Assembly (NCBI GenBank): GCA_022340665.1
Contig: JAJDNM010000042.1
Coordinates: 1 to 41,439, forward strand
Source of the DNA: Acidobacteriota bacterium
GTDB lineage: Bacteria > Acidobacteriota > Thermoanaerobaculia > Thermoanaerobaculales > Sulfomarinibacteraceae
Length of the DNA stretch: 41,439 bases
Reading direction: 5' to 3'
Position numbers and translations under genes: made by a program. Below are positions 8,444 to 16,521 of this stretch, in pieces. The notes below the pieces were generated by a model. It did no database searches and was not told the origin of the DNA. It worked only from the letters and a program-made list of their open reading frames with translations. Within the stretch, counting starts at the first letter, position 1. Every line of letters starts with the position of its first letter.

Positions 8444-9465
8444 TGGTTTATCCGTTCTTCCGCTCGCTGCTTTTCCACCTCGATCCCGAGGTCGCGCACT
8501 CGCTGTCGTTGGCGGCAATCGCCAAAATCGGCAGAGCGCCAGGGCTGCGCGAAACAATTACCTCGATCTACTCGGTGAAAACGGCAGAGCCGGTCGAAGC
8601 GTTCGGAATTCGATTCCCCAACCGGGTCGGCCTGGCCGCCGGATACGACAAAGACGGCGACGGCTGGCGCGGCCTGGCCTGCCTCGGTTTCGGTCACATC
8701 GAGGTCGGCACGGTGACGCCCGCACCGCAGCCGGGTAACCCGGAGCCGCGCGTGTTTCGCCTGATCGAGGAGCGATCGATCATCAACCGGATGGGCTTCC
8801 CCGGGCGGGGTGCCGACTACGTGGCTGCGCAGCTCCGCGGCAGGAGGCAGGGCGGGGCTGTGATCGGCGTCAATATCGGCAAGCAGAAGGCAACCGCACT
8901 CGAGGATGCGGCCGACGACTACGGGAGGTTGGTCGAGGTGTTCGCCCCGCTCGCGGACTACCTCGCGGTCAACATCTCTTCACCGAACACGCCCGGCCTG
9001 CGCAAGCTGCAGGAGGCGTCGTTTCTGGGGACTCTGCTCGGCAGGGTGGCGTCACGTCGCGACCGGACGGCCGACGCGATCGGCCGGCGGGTGCCTGTCC
9101 TTGTCAAGCTGGCGCCCGACCTCGACGACGAACAACTCACAACGGCGGTCGATGTGATCGCCGGGTCGGGCCTCGACGGGATTATCGCCACCAACACGAC
9201 CATCAGCCGTGAAGGCGTCGATCACGCCCTCGCCAAAGAGGAGGGCGGGCTGTCGGGCTCCGCCCTGACCGAGATGAGCACCCGTATCATCGCCCGCATC
9301 GCCGAACACACCGGCGGAGAGATCCCGATCGTGGGCGTCGGCGGCATCATGGGTCCCGGGGATGCGCGTGCCAAGCTCGAAGCCGGCGCGACCCTGGTCC
9401 AGCTCTACACAGGCCTGGTCTATGAAGGACCGGGTCTGGTCAAGAGAATTCTGAAGGAGCTCTGA
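8443..9465 (+). CDS. pyrD: Dihydroorotate dehydrogenase (quinone), class 2
   Basis: The 340-residue enzyme oxidises dihydroorotate to orotate in pyrimidine synthesis and passes electrons to membrane quinone through FMN. It has the class 2 N-terminal amphipathic helices (residues 1-25), RVGLAAGYDKDG for FMN and substrate, NRMGFPG, and the catalytic-serine segment NISSPNTPGL (Ser179/Ser180). Class 1 enzymes use Cys there. C-terminal FMN phosphate loops GVGGI and QLYTG are present. Translation is coupled to terC by a TGATG overlap. The heptamer hairpin starts 10 nt after the stop and could act as a terminator. Confidence 0.95.
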   Translation: MVYPFFRSLLFHLDPEVAHSLSLAAIAKIGRAPGLRETITSIYSVKTAEPVEAFGIRFPNRVGLAAGYDKDGDGWRGLACLGFGHIEVGTVTPAPQPGNPEPRVFRLIEERSIINRMGFPGRGADYVAAQLRGRRQGGAVIGVNIGKQKATALEDAADDYGRLVEVFAPLADYLAVNISSPNTPGLRKLQEASFLGTLLGRVASRRDRTADAIGRRVPVLVKLAPDLDDEQLTTAVDVIAGSGLDGIIATNTTISREGVDHALAKEEGGLSGSALTEMSTRIIARIAEHTGGEIPIVGVGGIMGPGDARAKLEAGATLVQLYTGLVYEGPGLVKRILKEL

Positions 9466-9475
9466 ATTCCAGGGC

Positions 9476-9597
9476 AAGTTTTGAGTTCTGAGTTTTGAGT
9501 GTTGAGTTTTCCCCCACCCGCCCGAAATAAGGTGGAGGGCGAGTCACGATGCCCGAAGGGCGTCAGTAACTCAAAACTCAAAACTCAAAACTCAACG
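9476..9597. repeat. Inverted heptamer arms (TTTTGAG / CTCAAAA) with central hairpin (element copy C)
   Basis: The left arm (9476-9510) holds about five TTTTGAG-type units, and the right arm (9568-9597) four CTCAAAA units. Between them lie CCCCCACCCGCCC and a partial copy of the two-hairpin element (GAGTCACGATGCCCGAAGGG at 9541-9560). The arms are complementary, so transcripts in either direction could fold. It separates the convergent ends of pyrD and the patatin gene. Confidence 0.88.
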
Positions 9598-9601
9598 CTC
9601 G

Positions 9602-10810
9602 TCACTGCACCCAGGGTGGCGGATCGCTTCTCCAGGACCCCGGCGCGAGAGCGAGTTCGCGGCCGAGATCGAACAGCCGCCTCATCTCGGCCGGATTGAA
9701 CGCGCTGACCGTCGCCTCGGAATGGGTATGCGGGATGCCAACGTAATTGAAGTCGATTCCGTGGCGCTCGGAGAGCGCCCAGATCCGCAACAGATCAGCC
9801 GTGGCGACCGATTTCAGGAGGGTGATCATCGATCGCGTGGCGATGTTGACCAGGTTGGGCCTGACCTGCTCGATCGAGGCGTCGATCTGACCGTTGCGAA
9901 TGACGTAGATCGATACCTCCGGGCGTTTGGTCTGGTCGACCTGGAGCTGTCGGGTGGCTTCAGCGATGTCGACCATCGCCCCCCAGAGAAAAAGCTCGGC
10001 CATGACCCCGCCGTCGACGTGCATCTCGTCGTACCGCTCCCCGTCGACCTCGACCTCGAAGTAGACCGGAGGGAAGGCGACCGGTATCGAGGATGATGCG
10101 AGAAGGACGCTGCGGAACAGTTCGAGGGAACCCGGGTGGCCGCTCGCAGCGATCGCCCCCATGTTCCAGACGACCAGCCGTTGGGTGTCGAGATTCGTGG
10201 TGGCGACGAAAAGGCGTCGTCCTTTGCTGTGTTCCTCGGCGATGGCAGCCAGCAGTTCCGCAGTGACGACTTCCTCGATCTTGCGGGCCAGCGGTTTGGT
10301 GGTGGCCAACGAGTCCTTCTTGAAGACTACGAGAGGGTTTCGGATCGTGTAGATATCCTTGTTGGTGACGTTGGTGAAAACCGTCTCGAGCTCGTCGTCG
10401 TAGTCGGGGCCGAGAAAGGCGTAGGGCGCCGTCAGGGCGCCGGTCGAGATTCCCGTCACCAGCTTGAAGACAGGTCGCGTGCCGCTTTCCGACCATCCGT
10501 TGAGGAAGCCGGCTCCGAACGCGCCGTTGGATCCACCTCCGGAAAGGACGAGCACATTCACGGGATGGTCACCCGTCACCGATGCCTCGGTCGCCCAACC
10601 ATCACGCACCGCCTGGACGAGGTCTTCCTGGAAATGACGGCTCGGCCGGTCGCTCCAGTCTCTGATGCCCGGCATCCCGGGAATGGTGGCACTGTCCATT
10701 TTGTCGATCGGAACCGGTTTGCGATGGACGCTCGAACACCCCGCCATGAGCAGGAGCACCATGGCCGCGAAGACCGGTTTCGTAACGCTCGACGAACTGG
10801 TGTTCAGCAC
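9602..10810 (-). CDS. Patatin-like phospholipase, lipoprotein
   Basis: A 402-residue acyl hydrolase with a lipoprotein signal: hydrophobic stretch, then LLLMAGC with Cys25 as the lipidation site. Patatin features are the oxyanion loop GGGSNGAFGAG, the nucleophile elbow GISTG and the DGG motif of the Ser-Asp dyad. It would act on phospholipids or other acyl esters from the outer membrane or periplasmic face. Start GTG 10810 keeps the basic Lys11 ahead of the hydrophobic core; a later ATG would leave too short a signal. No Shine-Dalgarno is seen, but TATCGT lies 9 nt upstream. Confidence 0.87.
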   Translation of the reverse strand: MLNTSSSSVTKPVFAAMVLLLMAGCSSVHRKPVPIDKMDSATIPGMPGIRDWSDRPSRHFQEDLVQAVRDGWATEASVTGDHPVNVLVLSGGGSNGAFGAGFLNGWSESGTRPVFKLVTGISTGALTAPYAFLGPDYDDELETVFTNVTNKDIYTIRNPLVVFKKDSLATTKPLARKIEEVVTAELLAAIAEEHSKGRRLFVATTNLDTQRLVVWNMGAIAASGHPGSLELFRSVLLASSSIPVAFPPVYFEVEVDGERYDEMHVDGGVMAELFLWGAMVDIAEATRQLQVDQTKRPEVSIYVIRNGQIDASIEQVRPNLVNIATRSMITLLKSVATADLLRIWALSERHGIDFNYVGIPHTHSEATVSAFNPAEMRRLFDLGRELALAPGSWRSDPPPWVQ

Positions 10811-10943
10811 TTCAGGGCTACGATACCGGAATTTCGTGACACCTCAAAGCCAGGGAAGGAGGGGCGGCAGATGCGGCTTTCGCGGGATGTGGCAAGAATG
10901 CAGGTACGCCGTCTCGCCTTCGGTGCGATATGCTTTTATGGAT

Positions 10944-11960
10944 ATGTCCGAGCCGATCGTCTCCGTCCTTCTCCCTGTTTGCGATCCGGGCGAGTATCTG
11001 GAGGACTGCATCAGCAGCCTGGAGCGCCAGACGCTCGAGGATTACGAGGTAGTGGCCGTCGACGACGGTTCAAGCGATGGCTCCGCCGAGGTGCTGGATC
11101 GGTGGGAGCAGCGAGACCCCCGGGTCAACGTCGTACATCGGGAACGATCCGGCCTGGTGGAGGCCCTCAACACGGGGCTCGAGCTGTGCAAGGCACCATA
11201 CATCGCGCGGATGGATGCCGACGATATCTGCCATCCGCGGCGCTTGGAGCTGCAGGTTCAAGACCTCGAGGACATGCCGTGGGTGGGCGTGATGTCATGC
11301 CTCGTGCGACATTTCCCCTGGCACAACGTGGCGGAAGGCTACCGTCAATACGAAGAGTGGCTCAACTCGCTGTTGATACCGGAATCGATCCATCGTGAGC
11401 GGTTCGTCGAATCGCCGATCCCGCATCCGTCAGCTGTTGTGAGGCGCGAGTGCTACGAGGACGTCGGCGGGTATCACGACGAGGGTTGGGCCGAAGATTA
11501 CGACCTGTGGCTTCGCCTCTTCGGGGCGGGCGTGTGTTTCTCGAAGGTCGAGGCGTACCTCTTTTTCTGGCGCGAGCACGCGGAGCGGTTGACGCGGGTG
11601 GACGGCCGGTACTCGGTGGAGAACTTTCTCCGCTGCAAGGCGAAGTACCTGCTCGAAGGACCACTGGCTGATAGAGAGCGCGTGATTATCTGGGGGGCCG
11701 GCCAGACCGGGAGGCGCATCTCCAAGCACCTCTTGCGGGGTGGCGCGCCGGTGGAGGCGTTCGTCGACATCGATCCCAAGAAGATCGGCAGCACCTTGCG
11801 CGACAAGCCGATCATCGAGGCTGACGAGCTCCGAGCGACGGTCGGACCGAAGATGACAGTGCTCGCAGCCGTCGGCTCGCGCGGCGCCAGGGACCTGATC
11901 CGTCGGCAGCTCGAAGGCATCGGAATGCGCGAAGGCACCGACTTCTGGTGCGTGGCGTGA
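10944..11960 (+). CDS. Family 2 glycosyltransferase with C-terminal Rossmann-like domain
   Basis: The N-terminal ~230 residues form a GT-A (GT2) glycosyltransferase: VSVLLPV start, VVAVDDGSSDGS nucleotide loop, ARMDADDICHP metal-binding DxD, and HPSAVVRRECYEDVGGY plus WAEDYDLWLR acceptor region. From about residue 238 a second domain begins with VIIWGAGQTGRRI, a GxGxxG dinucleotide-like motif, followed by FVDIDPKKIG. The sugar and acceptor are unknown. The alternative ATG at 10938 adds two residues. A TATGCT box ends 9 nt before ATG 10944 and there is no Shine-Dalgarno, so the message may be leaderless. Confidence 0.87.
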   Translation: MSEPIVSVLLPVCDPGEYLEDCISSLERQTLEDYEVVAVDDGSSDGSAEVLDRWEQRDPRVNVVHRERSGLVEALNTGLELCKAPYIARMDADDICHPRRLELQVQDLEDMPWVGVMSCLVRHFPWHNVAEGYRQYEEWLNSLLIPESIHRERFVESPIPHPSAVVRRECYEDVGGYHDEGWAEDYDLWLRLFGAGVCFSKVEAYLFFWREHAERLTRVDGRYSVENFLRCKAKYLLEGPLADRERVIIWGAGQTGRRISKHLLRGGAPVEAFVDIDPKKIGSTLRDKPIIEADELRATVGPKMTVLAAVGSRGARDLIRRQLEGIGMREGTDFWCVA

Positions 11961-12193
11961 CGGCGGGCTGGCCTCGGCAGCCCAGCCGGAACGCCATCCC
12001 GAGCGAGGCCGCATAGCGGACGAGTCGAAGGATCTGTGTCAATTCCGGGTCAGCCATTCCCGCCCACCCGGTTGGGGATGGGTACGAGAACAGAGTGGAC
12101 GGGCGAGCGCAAACCGCTCCCTTACGAGTGTTTCGGCGGACTATCGGGTCGTAGCGGCGGGGTTTGCCCCCGCCCGAGAATGTATCCGACGCC
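11961..12193. repeat. Repeat-rich intergenic region with hairpins
   Basis: There is no gene here. A GGGCTG/CAGCCC stem (11965-11983) follows the glycosyltransferase stop. At about 11990-12035 lies a segment (CATCCCGAGCGAGGCCGC, then CGAGTCGAAGGATCT) resembling a repeat I associate with many uncultured-bacterium genomes. A perfect hairpin GGCGGGG-TTTGC-CCCCGCC (12156-12174) precedes the convergent end of the phosphorylase and may terminate transcription. Confidence 0.55.
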
Positions 12194-14668
12194 TCAGCCC
12201 GGTTCCTTGACCTCGACCGCGCGGAGGTTCCACACCTTTTCCGCGTACTCGTGGATGGCGCGGTCGGATGAAAAGTAGCCCATTGCCGCGACGTTGCGAA
12301 TCGCCGCCGCCGCCCAAGCGCGCGGATTCTGGTAGAGCTCCGCGGCTTTCTCCTGGGCCTCGACGTAGGACCGGAAATCCGCCAGCACCATGTAGCGGTC
12401 GCCGTGCTCCATCAGCGACGACCAGATCTCTCGCAGAGGTTGTGCATCCGAGCCTGCATACACTCCGTCTCGCAGATCGTCGATGACGGCGGCCAGATCC
12501 GGATCCGACTCGTAGATCTTCCACGGACGATGGGCTCCGGTCGCGAGGCGGGTTTCCACCTCCTCGGCGGTGAGACCGAAGATGAAGATATTGTCGTCTC
12601 CGACCCGCTCCTTGATCTCGATGTTGGCGCCATCGAGAGTGCCCACGGTGAGGGCGCCGTTCAGGGCGAGCTTCATGTTGCCGGTGCCCGAGGCCTCCAT
12701 CCCGGCTGTCGAGATCTGCTCCGAAAGGTCCGCGGCGGGGATGATCTTCTCGGCCAGCGTGACCCGGTAGTCCGGCACGAAAGCGACGCGGATTCGCCCG
12801 TCCACCTCGCGGTCGTTGTTGACCACCTCGGCGACGCCGTTGATCAGGCGGATGATGAGCTTGGCCATGTAATAGGAGGGTGGCGCTTTGGCGCCGAAGA
12901 CGAAGCTCCGGGGCTGCATATCGCGTGTCGGATCCGCCTTGATCTGCCGGTGGAGGTGGATGACGTGCATGATGTTGAGAAGCTGCCGCTTGTACTCGTG
13001 TAGTCGCTTGATTTGGACGTCGTACATCGAGCTCGGATCGAGCCTGACGTTGCAGAGGTTGCGGATCGTCGAGGCCAGGTCCAGCTTGTTGGTGTGCTTG
13101 ATGGCCAGGAATTGATCCTGGAAGTCGTGGCTGTCCGCGTGGTGGCCGAGGTCCCGCAAACGGTCGAGATCACGAGGCCATTCGCTGCCGATGTGTTCGC
13201 TGATCGCTGTCGCAAGCCGCGGGTTGCATGCGAGCAGCCAGCGCCGAGGCGTCACGCCGTTGGTGATCGGCAGGAACTTCTCCGGCCAGAGGTCTGCGAA
13301 GTCCTTGACCACCCTCGTCCGCAGCAGTTCGGTGTGGAGCTTGGCAACTCCGTTGACTCTGTGGCTGCCAATGATGGCAAGGTTGGCCATGCTCAACTTC
13401 TTGTCGCTGCCCTCGTTCAGGATCGACATTCGGCGCATCGAGTCGGGTTTGTCGACGTAGATGCCCTTGACTGACTCCATGAAGCGCCGGTTGATCTCGT
13501 AGATGATCTGCAGGTGACGGGGAATGAGAGGTTCCATGAGCGAAACTGGCCAGGTCTCCAGGGCCTCTGGCAACAGCGTGTGGTTGGTGTACGAGCAGGT
13601 TGCTCTGGTGAGCTCCCAGGCAGGAGCCCAGCTGAGGCCTGCGTCGTCGAGCAGATAGCGCATCAGCTCGGCGACCGTCAGAGCGGGGTGTGTGTCGTTG
13701 AGCTGGAATGAAACCTTGTCCGGGAGCATCTCCCAGAGCTCGCCATGACGGTGGCGGAAGCGGTCCATCGCGTCGTACACCGAGCACGCCACCAGAAAGT
13801 ACTCCTGGGCCAAACGGAGGCTGCGTCCGGCCTCGATATCGTCGGCCGGATAAAGAACCCGGGTGACCGCCTCGACGCGTTCCCGCTCTGCCACGGCTCG
13901 AAGGTAGCCACCGCGAGAGAAGATGTGGAAGTCGAACTCCGACGCCGCGCGCGCGTCCCACAGTCTCAACACACCCGCAGTGTTGGTTCCGTAGCCGGCG
14001 ACCAGGACATCGAACGGAACACCGTAGGCCTCGCGCCACCCAGTCCAGGTGGGTCGGGGGCTCCCGCCTTCGCGATGGACCCACTCGATCCGACCGCCAA
14101 AGCGGACCGGCACCGTTCGGTCGTGACGCGCCACCTCCCACGGGTACCCCTCGTCGAGCCAGGTGTCCGCCTGCTCGACCTGCCAGCCGTTCTCGAAATT
14201 CTGGCGGAACATCCCGTAGTCGTAGCGCAGGCCATACCCGAAGGCCGGATAATCGAGGGTCGCCAGCGAGTCGAGAAAGCATGCCGCGAGGCGCCCGAGT
14301 CCTCCGTTGCCGAGGCCCGGATCGGTTTCCTCCTCGATGATGGTGTCGAGGTTGAGTCCGAGCATCTGCATCGCTTCGCGAGCCGTGTCGAGGAGCCCGA
14401 TGGCGATCAAATTGTTGAGCATCAGCCGACCGACCAGGTACTCCATCGAGAGATAGTGGACGACCTTTGGTTTCGCTTCGTCATATGTTCGACGGGTGAG
14501 GATCTCACGGTCGATGATCGACTCGCGCACTGCACGCCCGAGTGCCATCAGGTGGTCGGCGGGGCGCCCGTGACGCAGCTCGAGACCACAGGTGTAGCGG
14601 AGATAGTGGAGAAACCGGTCCTTGAACTCTTCGGCCGTCGGCTGCTTGATTTTGACTTCCGGGAGCAT
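12194..14668 (-). CDS. glgP: Glycogen/starch/alpha-glucan phosphorylase
   Basis: An 824-residue PLP enzyme that releases glucose-1-phosphate from alpha-1,4-glucans. Length and order match the glycogen phosphorylase family: YLSMEYLVGR near the N-terminus, GLGRLAACF, and the PLP region EASGTGNMKLALNGA with the Schiff-base Lys at about residue 666. An N-terminal RILTRRTYDEAK-type region replaces the animal phosphorylation site, so covalent regulation of that type is not expected. The ATG has a strong AAGGAGG site. It is divergent from malQ, with TAAATT (14690-14695, preceded by TGC) a likely extended -10. Confidence 0.96.
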   Translation of the reverse strand: MLPEVKIKQPTAEEFKDRFLHYLRYTCGLELRHGRPADHLMALGRAVRESIIDREILTRRTYDEAKPKVVHYLSMEYLVGRLMLNNLIAIGLLDTAREAMQMLGLNLDTIIEEETDPGLGNGGLGRLAACFLDSLATLDYPAFGYGLRYDYGMFRQNFENGWQVEQADTWLDEGYPWEVARHDRTVPVRFGGRIEWVHREGGSPRPTWTGWREAYGVPFDVLVAGYGTNTAGVLRLWDARAASEFDFHIFSRGGYLRAVAERERVEAVTRVLYPADDIEAGRSLRLAQEYFLVACSVYDAMDRFRHRHGELWEMLPDKVSFQLNDTHPALTVAELMRYLLDDAGLSWAPAWELTRATCSYTNHTLLPEALETWPVSLMEPLIPRHLQIIYEINRRFMESVKGIYVDKPDSMRRMSILNEGSDKKLSMANLAIIGSHRVNGVAKLHTELLRTRVVKDFADLWPEKFLPITNGVTPRRWLLACNPRLATAISEHIGSEWPRDLDRLRDLGHHADSHDFQDQFLAIKHTNKLDLASTIRNLCNVRLDPSSMYDVQIKRLHEYKRQLLNIMHVIHLHRQIKADPTRDMQPRSFVFGAKAPPSYYMAKLIIRLINGVAEVVNNDREVDGRIRVAFVPDYRVTLAEKIIPAADLSEQISTAGMEASGTGNMKLALNGALTVGTLDGANIEIKERVGDDNIFIFGLTAEEVETRLATGAHRPWKIYESDPDLAAVIDDLRDGVYAGSDAQPLREIWSSLMEHGDRYMVLADFRSYVEAQEKAAELYQNPRAWAAAAIRNVAAMGYFSSDRAIHEYAEKVWNLRAVEVKEPG

Positions 14669-14707
14669 GAGCCTCCTTCAAGACGTGGAAATTTAGCACA
14701 GAGGTCG

Positions 14708-14866
14708 CATTTCGAATTTCGAATTTCGAAATTGGAATTTCCCGCCCACCCACCCGGACAACAGCAATTCAAACCCAGAACATCTGATCTCATTTACACT
14801 TCCATCCGGACCGACGATCGGACAGAGAGGAAAAATTCGAAATCCGAAATCCGAAATTCGAAATAT
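14708..14866. repeat. TTCGAAA heptamer arms between glgP and malQ
   Basis: The left arm (14708-14741) has four to five ATTTCGA units. The right arm (14831-14866) has about five AATTCGA/AATCCGA units in the complementary sense. The centre contains CCCGCCCACCCACCC. The array fills the divergent glgP/malQ promoter region and nearly reaches the start of malQ. Confidence 0.87.
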
Positions 14867-14888
14867 GTGGTGCGTTAACATTGCCCCA

Positions 14889-16415
14889 ATGAAAACCAAC
14901 AGAACCGCCGGAGTCATCCTCCATCCGACCTCTCTGCCGTCCCGTTTCGGTATCGGGGATTTCGGGCCGACCGCAGCCGCGTATGTCGAGTGGCTTGCAG
15001 GCGCCGGTGCGACCTGGTGGCAGGTCCTGCCCCTTCACCCTCCAGGGCCCGGAGATTCGCCGTATTCGGCGATTTCCACATTTGCCGGGAACGAGCTCCT
15101 CATCAGTCCGGACCTTCTCGTCGAGGACGGGGTCCTGAGCGAGGACGGAGTCACCGAGGTGCCGGACCTACCCGCCGAATGGGTCGACTACGAAGAGGTC
15201 CGGCGATACAAGATCGGGCTTCTCCGCAGGGCCTACCTGCGTTTTCGTGACGAATCGCCTCCCAAGCTGATGCGGCAGCTCGCCGGGTTTCGCGAGCAAC
15301 ACCGGGCGTGGCTCGCGGATTACACGCTCTTCCGGGCGATTCGCGACAGCCACGATGGAATGCCGTGGTACGAGTGGCCACGTCCCCTCGCGAGGCGTGA
15401 CTCGGATGCTCTCGTGAGCTGGATGCAGGAGCACCAGCAGGAGGTCGATTTCGTCGAGTTCTGCCAGTTTTTCTTCTTCCGCCAGTGGACTGCTCTACGG
15501 GACTGGGCGCGCGAGCTGGGCGTCGGGATTTTCGGCGACGTGCCGATCTTCGTAGCCCGTGATTCGGCCGAGGTGTGGGCCCATCCCGAGATCTTCCTGC
15601 TCGACGAAGACCGAAATCCGACGGTTGTGGCGGGCGTCCCTCCCGACTATTTCTCGGAGACCGGGCAGCTCTGGGGTAACCCGCTCTACGACTGGGACTA
15701 CATGGCAGCCGACGGGTATTCGTGGTGGATCTCGCGCCTTCGTCACATGCTCGAGATGGCCGATCTGGTACGTCTCGATCACTTCCGGGGCTTTGCGGCC
15801 TACTGGGAGGTGTCGGCGAGGGCGGAGACTGCGGTCGAAGGGAATTGGCGTCCGGGGCCCGGACGACCGTTTTTCGAAGCCGTTCGTACCGCGCTCGGCG
15901 CCCTGCCGCTGGTGGCCGAGGACCTCGGAGAGATCACTCCCGACGTCGTGGCGCTCAAGGAGGAGCTGGGCATACCCGGGATGGCGATTCTCCATTTCGC
16001 ATTCTCGCCCGAGCCGAGGTCGACCTTCATCCCGTACGCCCTCGAGCGCAACTCGGTCGTCTACACCGGCACCCACGACAACAATACGTCGGTCGGCTGG
16101 TACCTGGAGGACGCATCGGAGGAAGAAAAAGACCTCGTACGAAGATATGCTTCGAGCTCCGGCCGGGAGATCCACTGGGATCTGATCAGGCTCGCACTCG
16201 GATCAGTGGCCGACACCGCGATCGTGCCTCACCAGGATCTGGCTGGCCTCGGCGCCGACTGTCGCATGAACACGCCGGCGGTGGGCGAAGGAAACTGGCG
16301 CTTCCGAATCACCCCTCGAATGCTTGGTGAGGGCATTCAGGCGCGGTTCTGGGACATGGTCGAGGCGTATGGTCGCATGCCGGCCGAGCCAGCCGATGTG
16401 ACGTTTCGCGAATGA
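14889..16415 (+). CDS. malQ: 4-alpha-glucanotransferase (amylomaltase)
   Basis: A 508-residue GH77 enzyme that moves alpha-1,4-glucan segments between oligosaccharides, complementing the phosphorylase on short chains. It has the GH77 opening GVILHPTSLPS, the nucleophile segment RLDHFRG (Asp297), the acid/base segment AEDLG (Glu344), and GTHDN (Asp397). ATG 14889 is chosen because upstream codons fall in the heptamer repeat and have no homology. There is no Shine-Dalgarno; TAACAT (14876-14881) ends exactly 7 nt before the ATG, consistent with a leaderless message. It is divergent from glgP, forming an alpha-glucan mobilisation pair. Confidence 0.94.
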   Translation: MKTNRTAGVILHPTSLPSRFGIGDFGPTAAAYVEWLAGAGATWWQVLPLHPPGPGDSPYSAISTFAGNELLISPDLLVEDGVLSEDGVTEVPDLPAEWVDYEEVRRYKIGLLRRAYLRFRDESPPKLMRQLAGFREQHRAWLADYTLFRAIRDSHDGMPWYEWPRPLARRDSDALVSWMQEHQQEVDFVEFCQFFFFRQWTALRDWARELGVGIFGDVPIFVARDSAEVWAHPEIFLLDEDRNPTVVAGVPPDYFSETGQLWGNPLYDWDYMAADGYSWWISRLRHMLEMADLVRLDHFRGFAAYWEVSARAETAVEGNWRPGPGRPFFEAVRTALGALPLVAEDLGEITPDVVALKEELGIPGMAILHFAFSPEPRSTFIPYALERNSVVYTGTHDNNTSVGWYLEDASEEEKDLVRRYASSSGREIHWDLIRLALGSVADTAIVPHQDLAGLGADCRMNTPAVGEGNWRFRITPRMLGEGIQARFWDMVEAYGRMPAEPADVTFRE

Positions 16416-16521
16416 CCCCCGGTTAAGGTAATGTAAAAGTTTCCGCGAAATGTTACCTGAGAGTGACGATACTCACGCGTGGAAATTGATCCCCGACCCT
16501 TAAATGTTGATACTGGTGGAT
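16416..16521 (+). promoter_or_regulatory. Promoter region of the secreted metzincin gene
   Basis: TTGATC (16486-16491), a 17-bp spacer, GATACT (16509-16514), then exactly 7 nt to ATG 16522. Upstream, AGGTAA and TTACCT form an inverted repeat flanking 16433-16468, which could be an operator or the malQ terminator; I cannot decide which. Confidence 0.6.
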
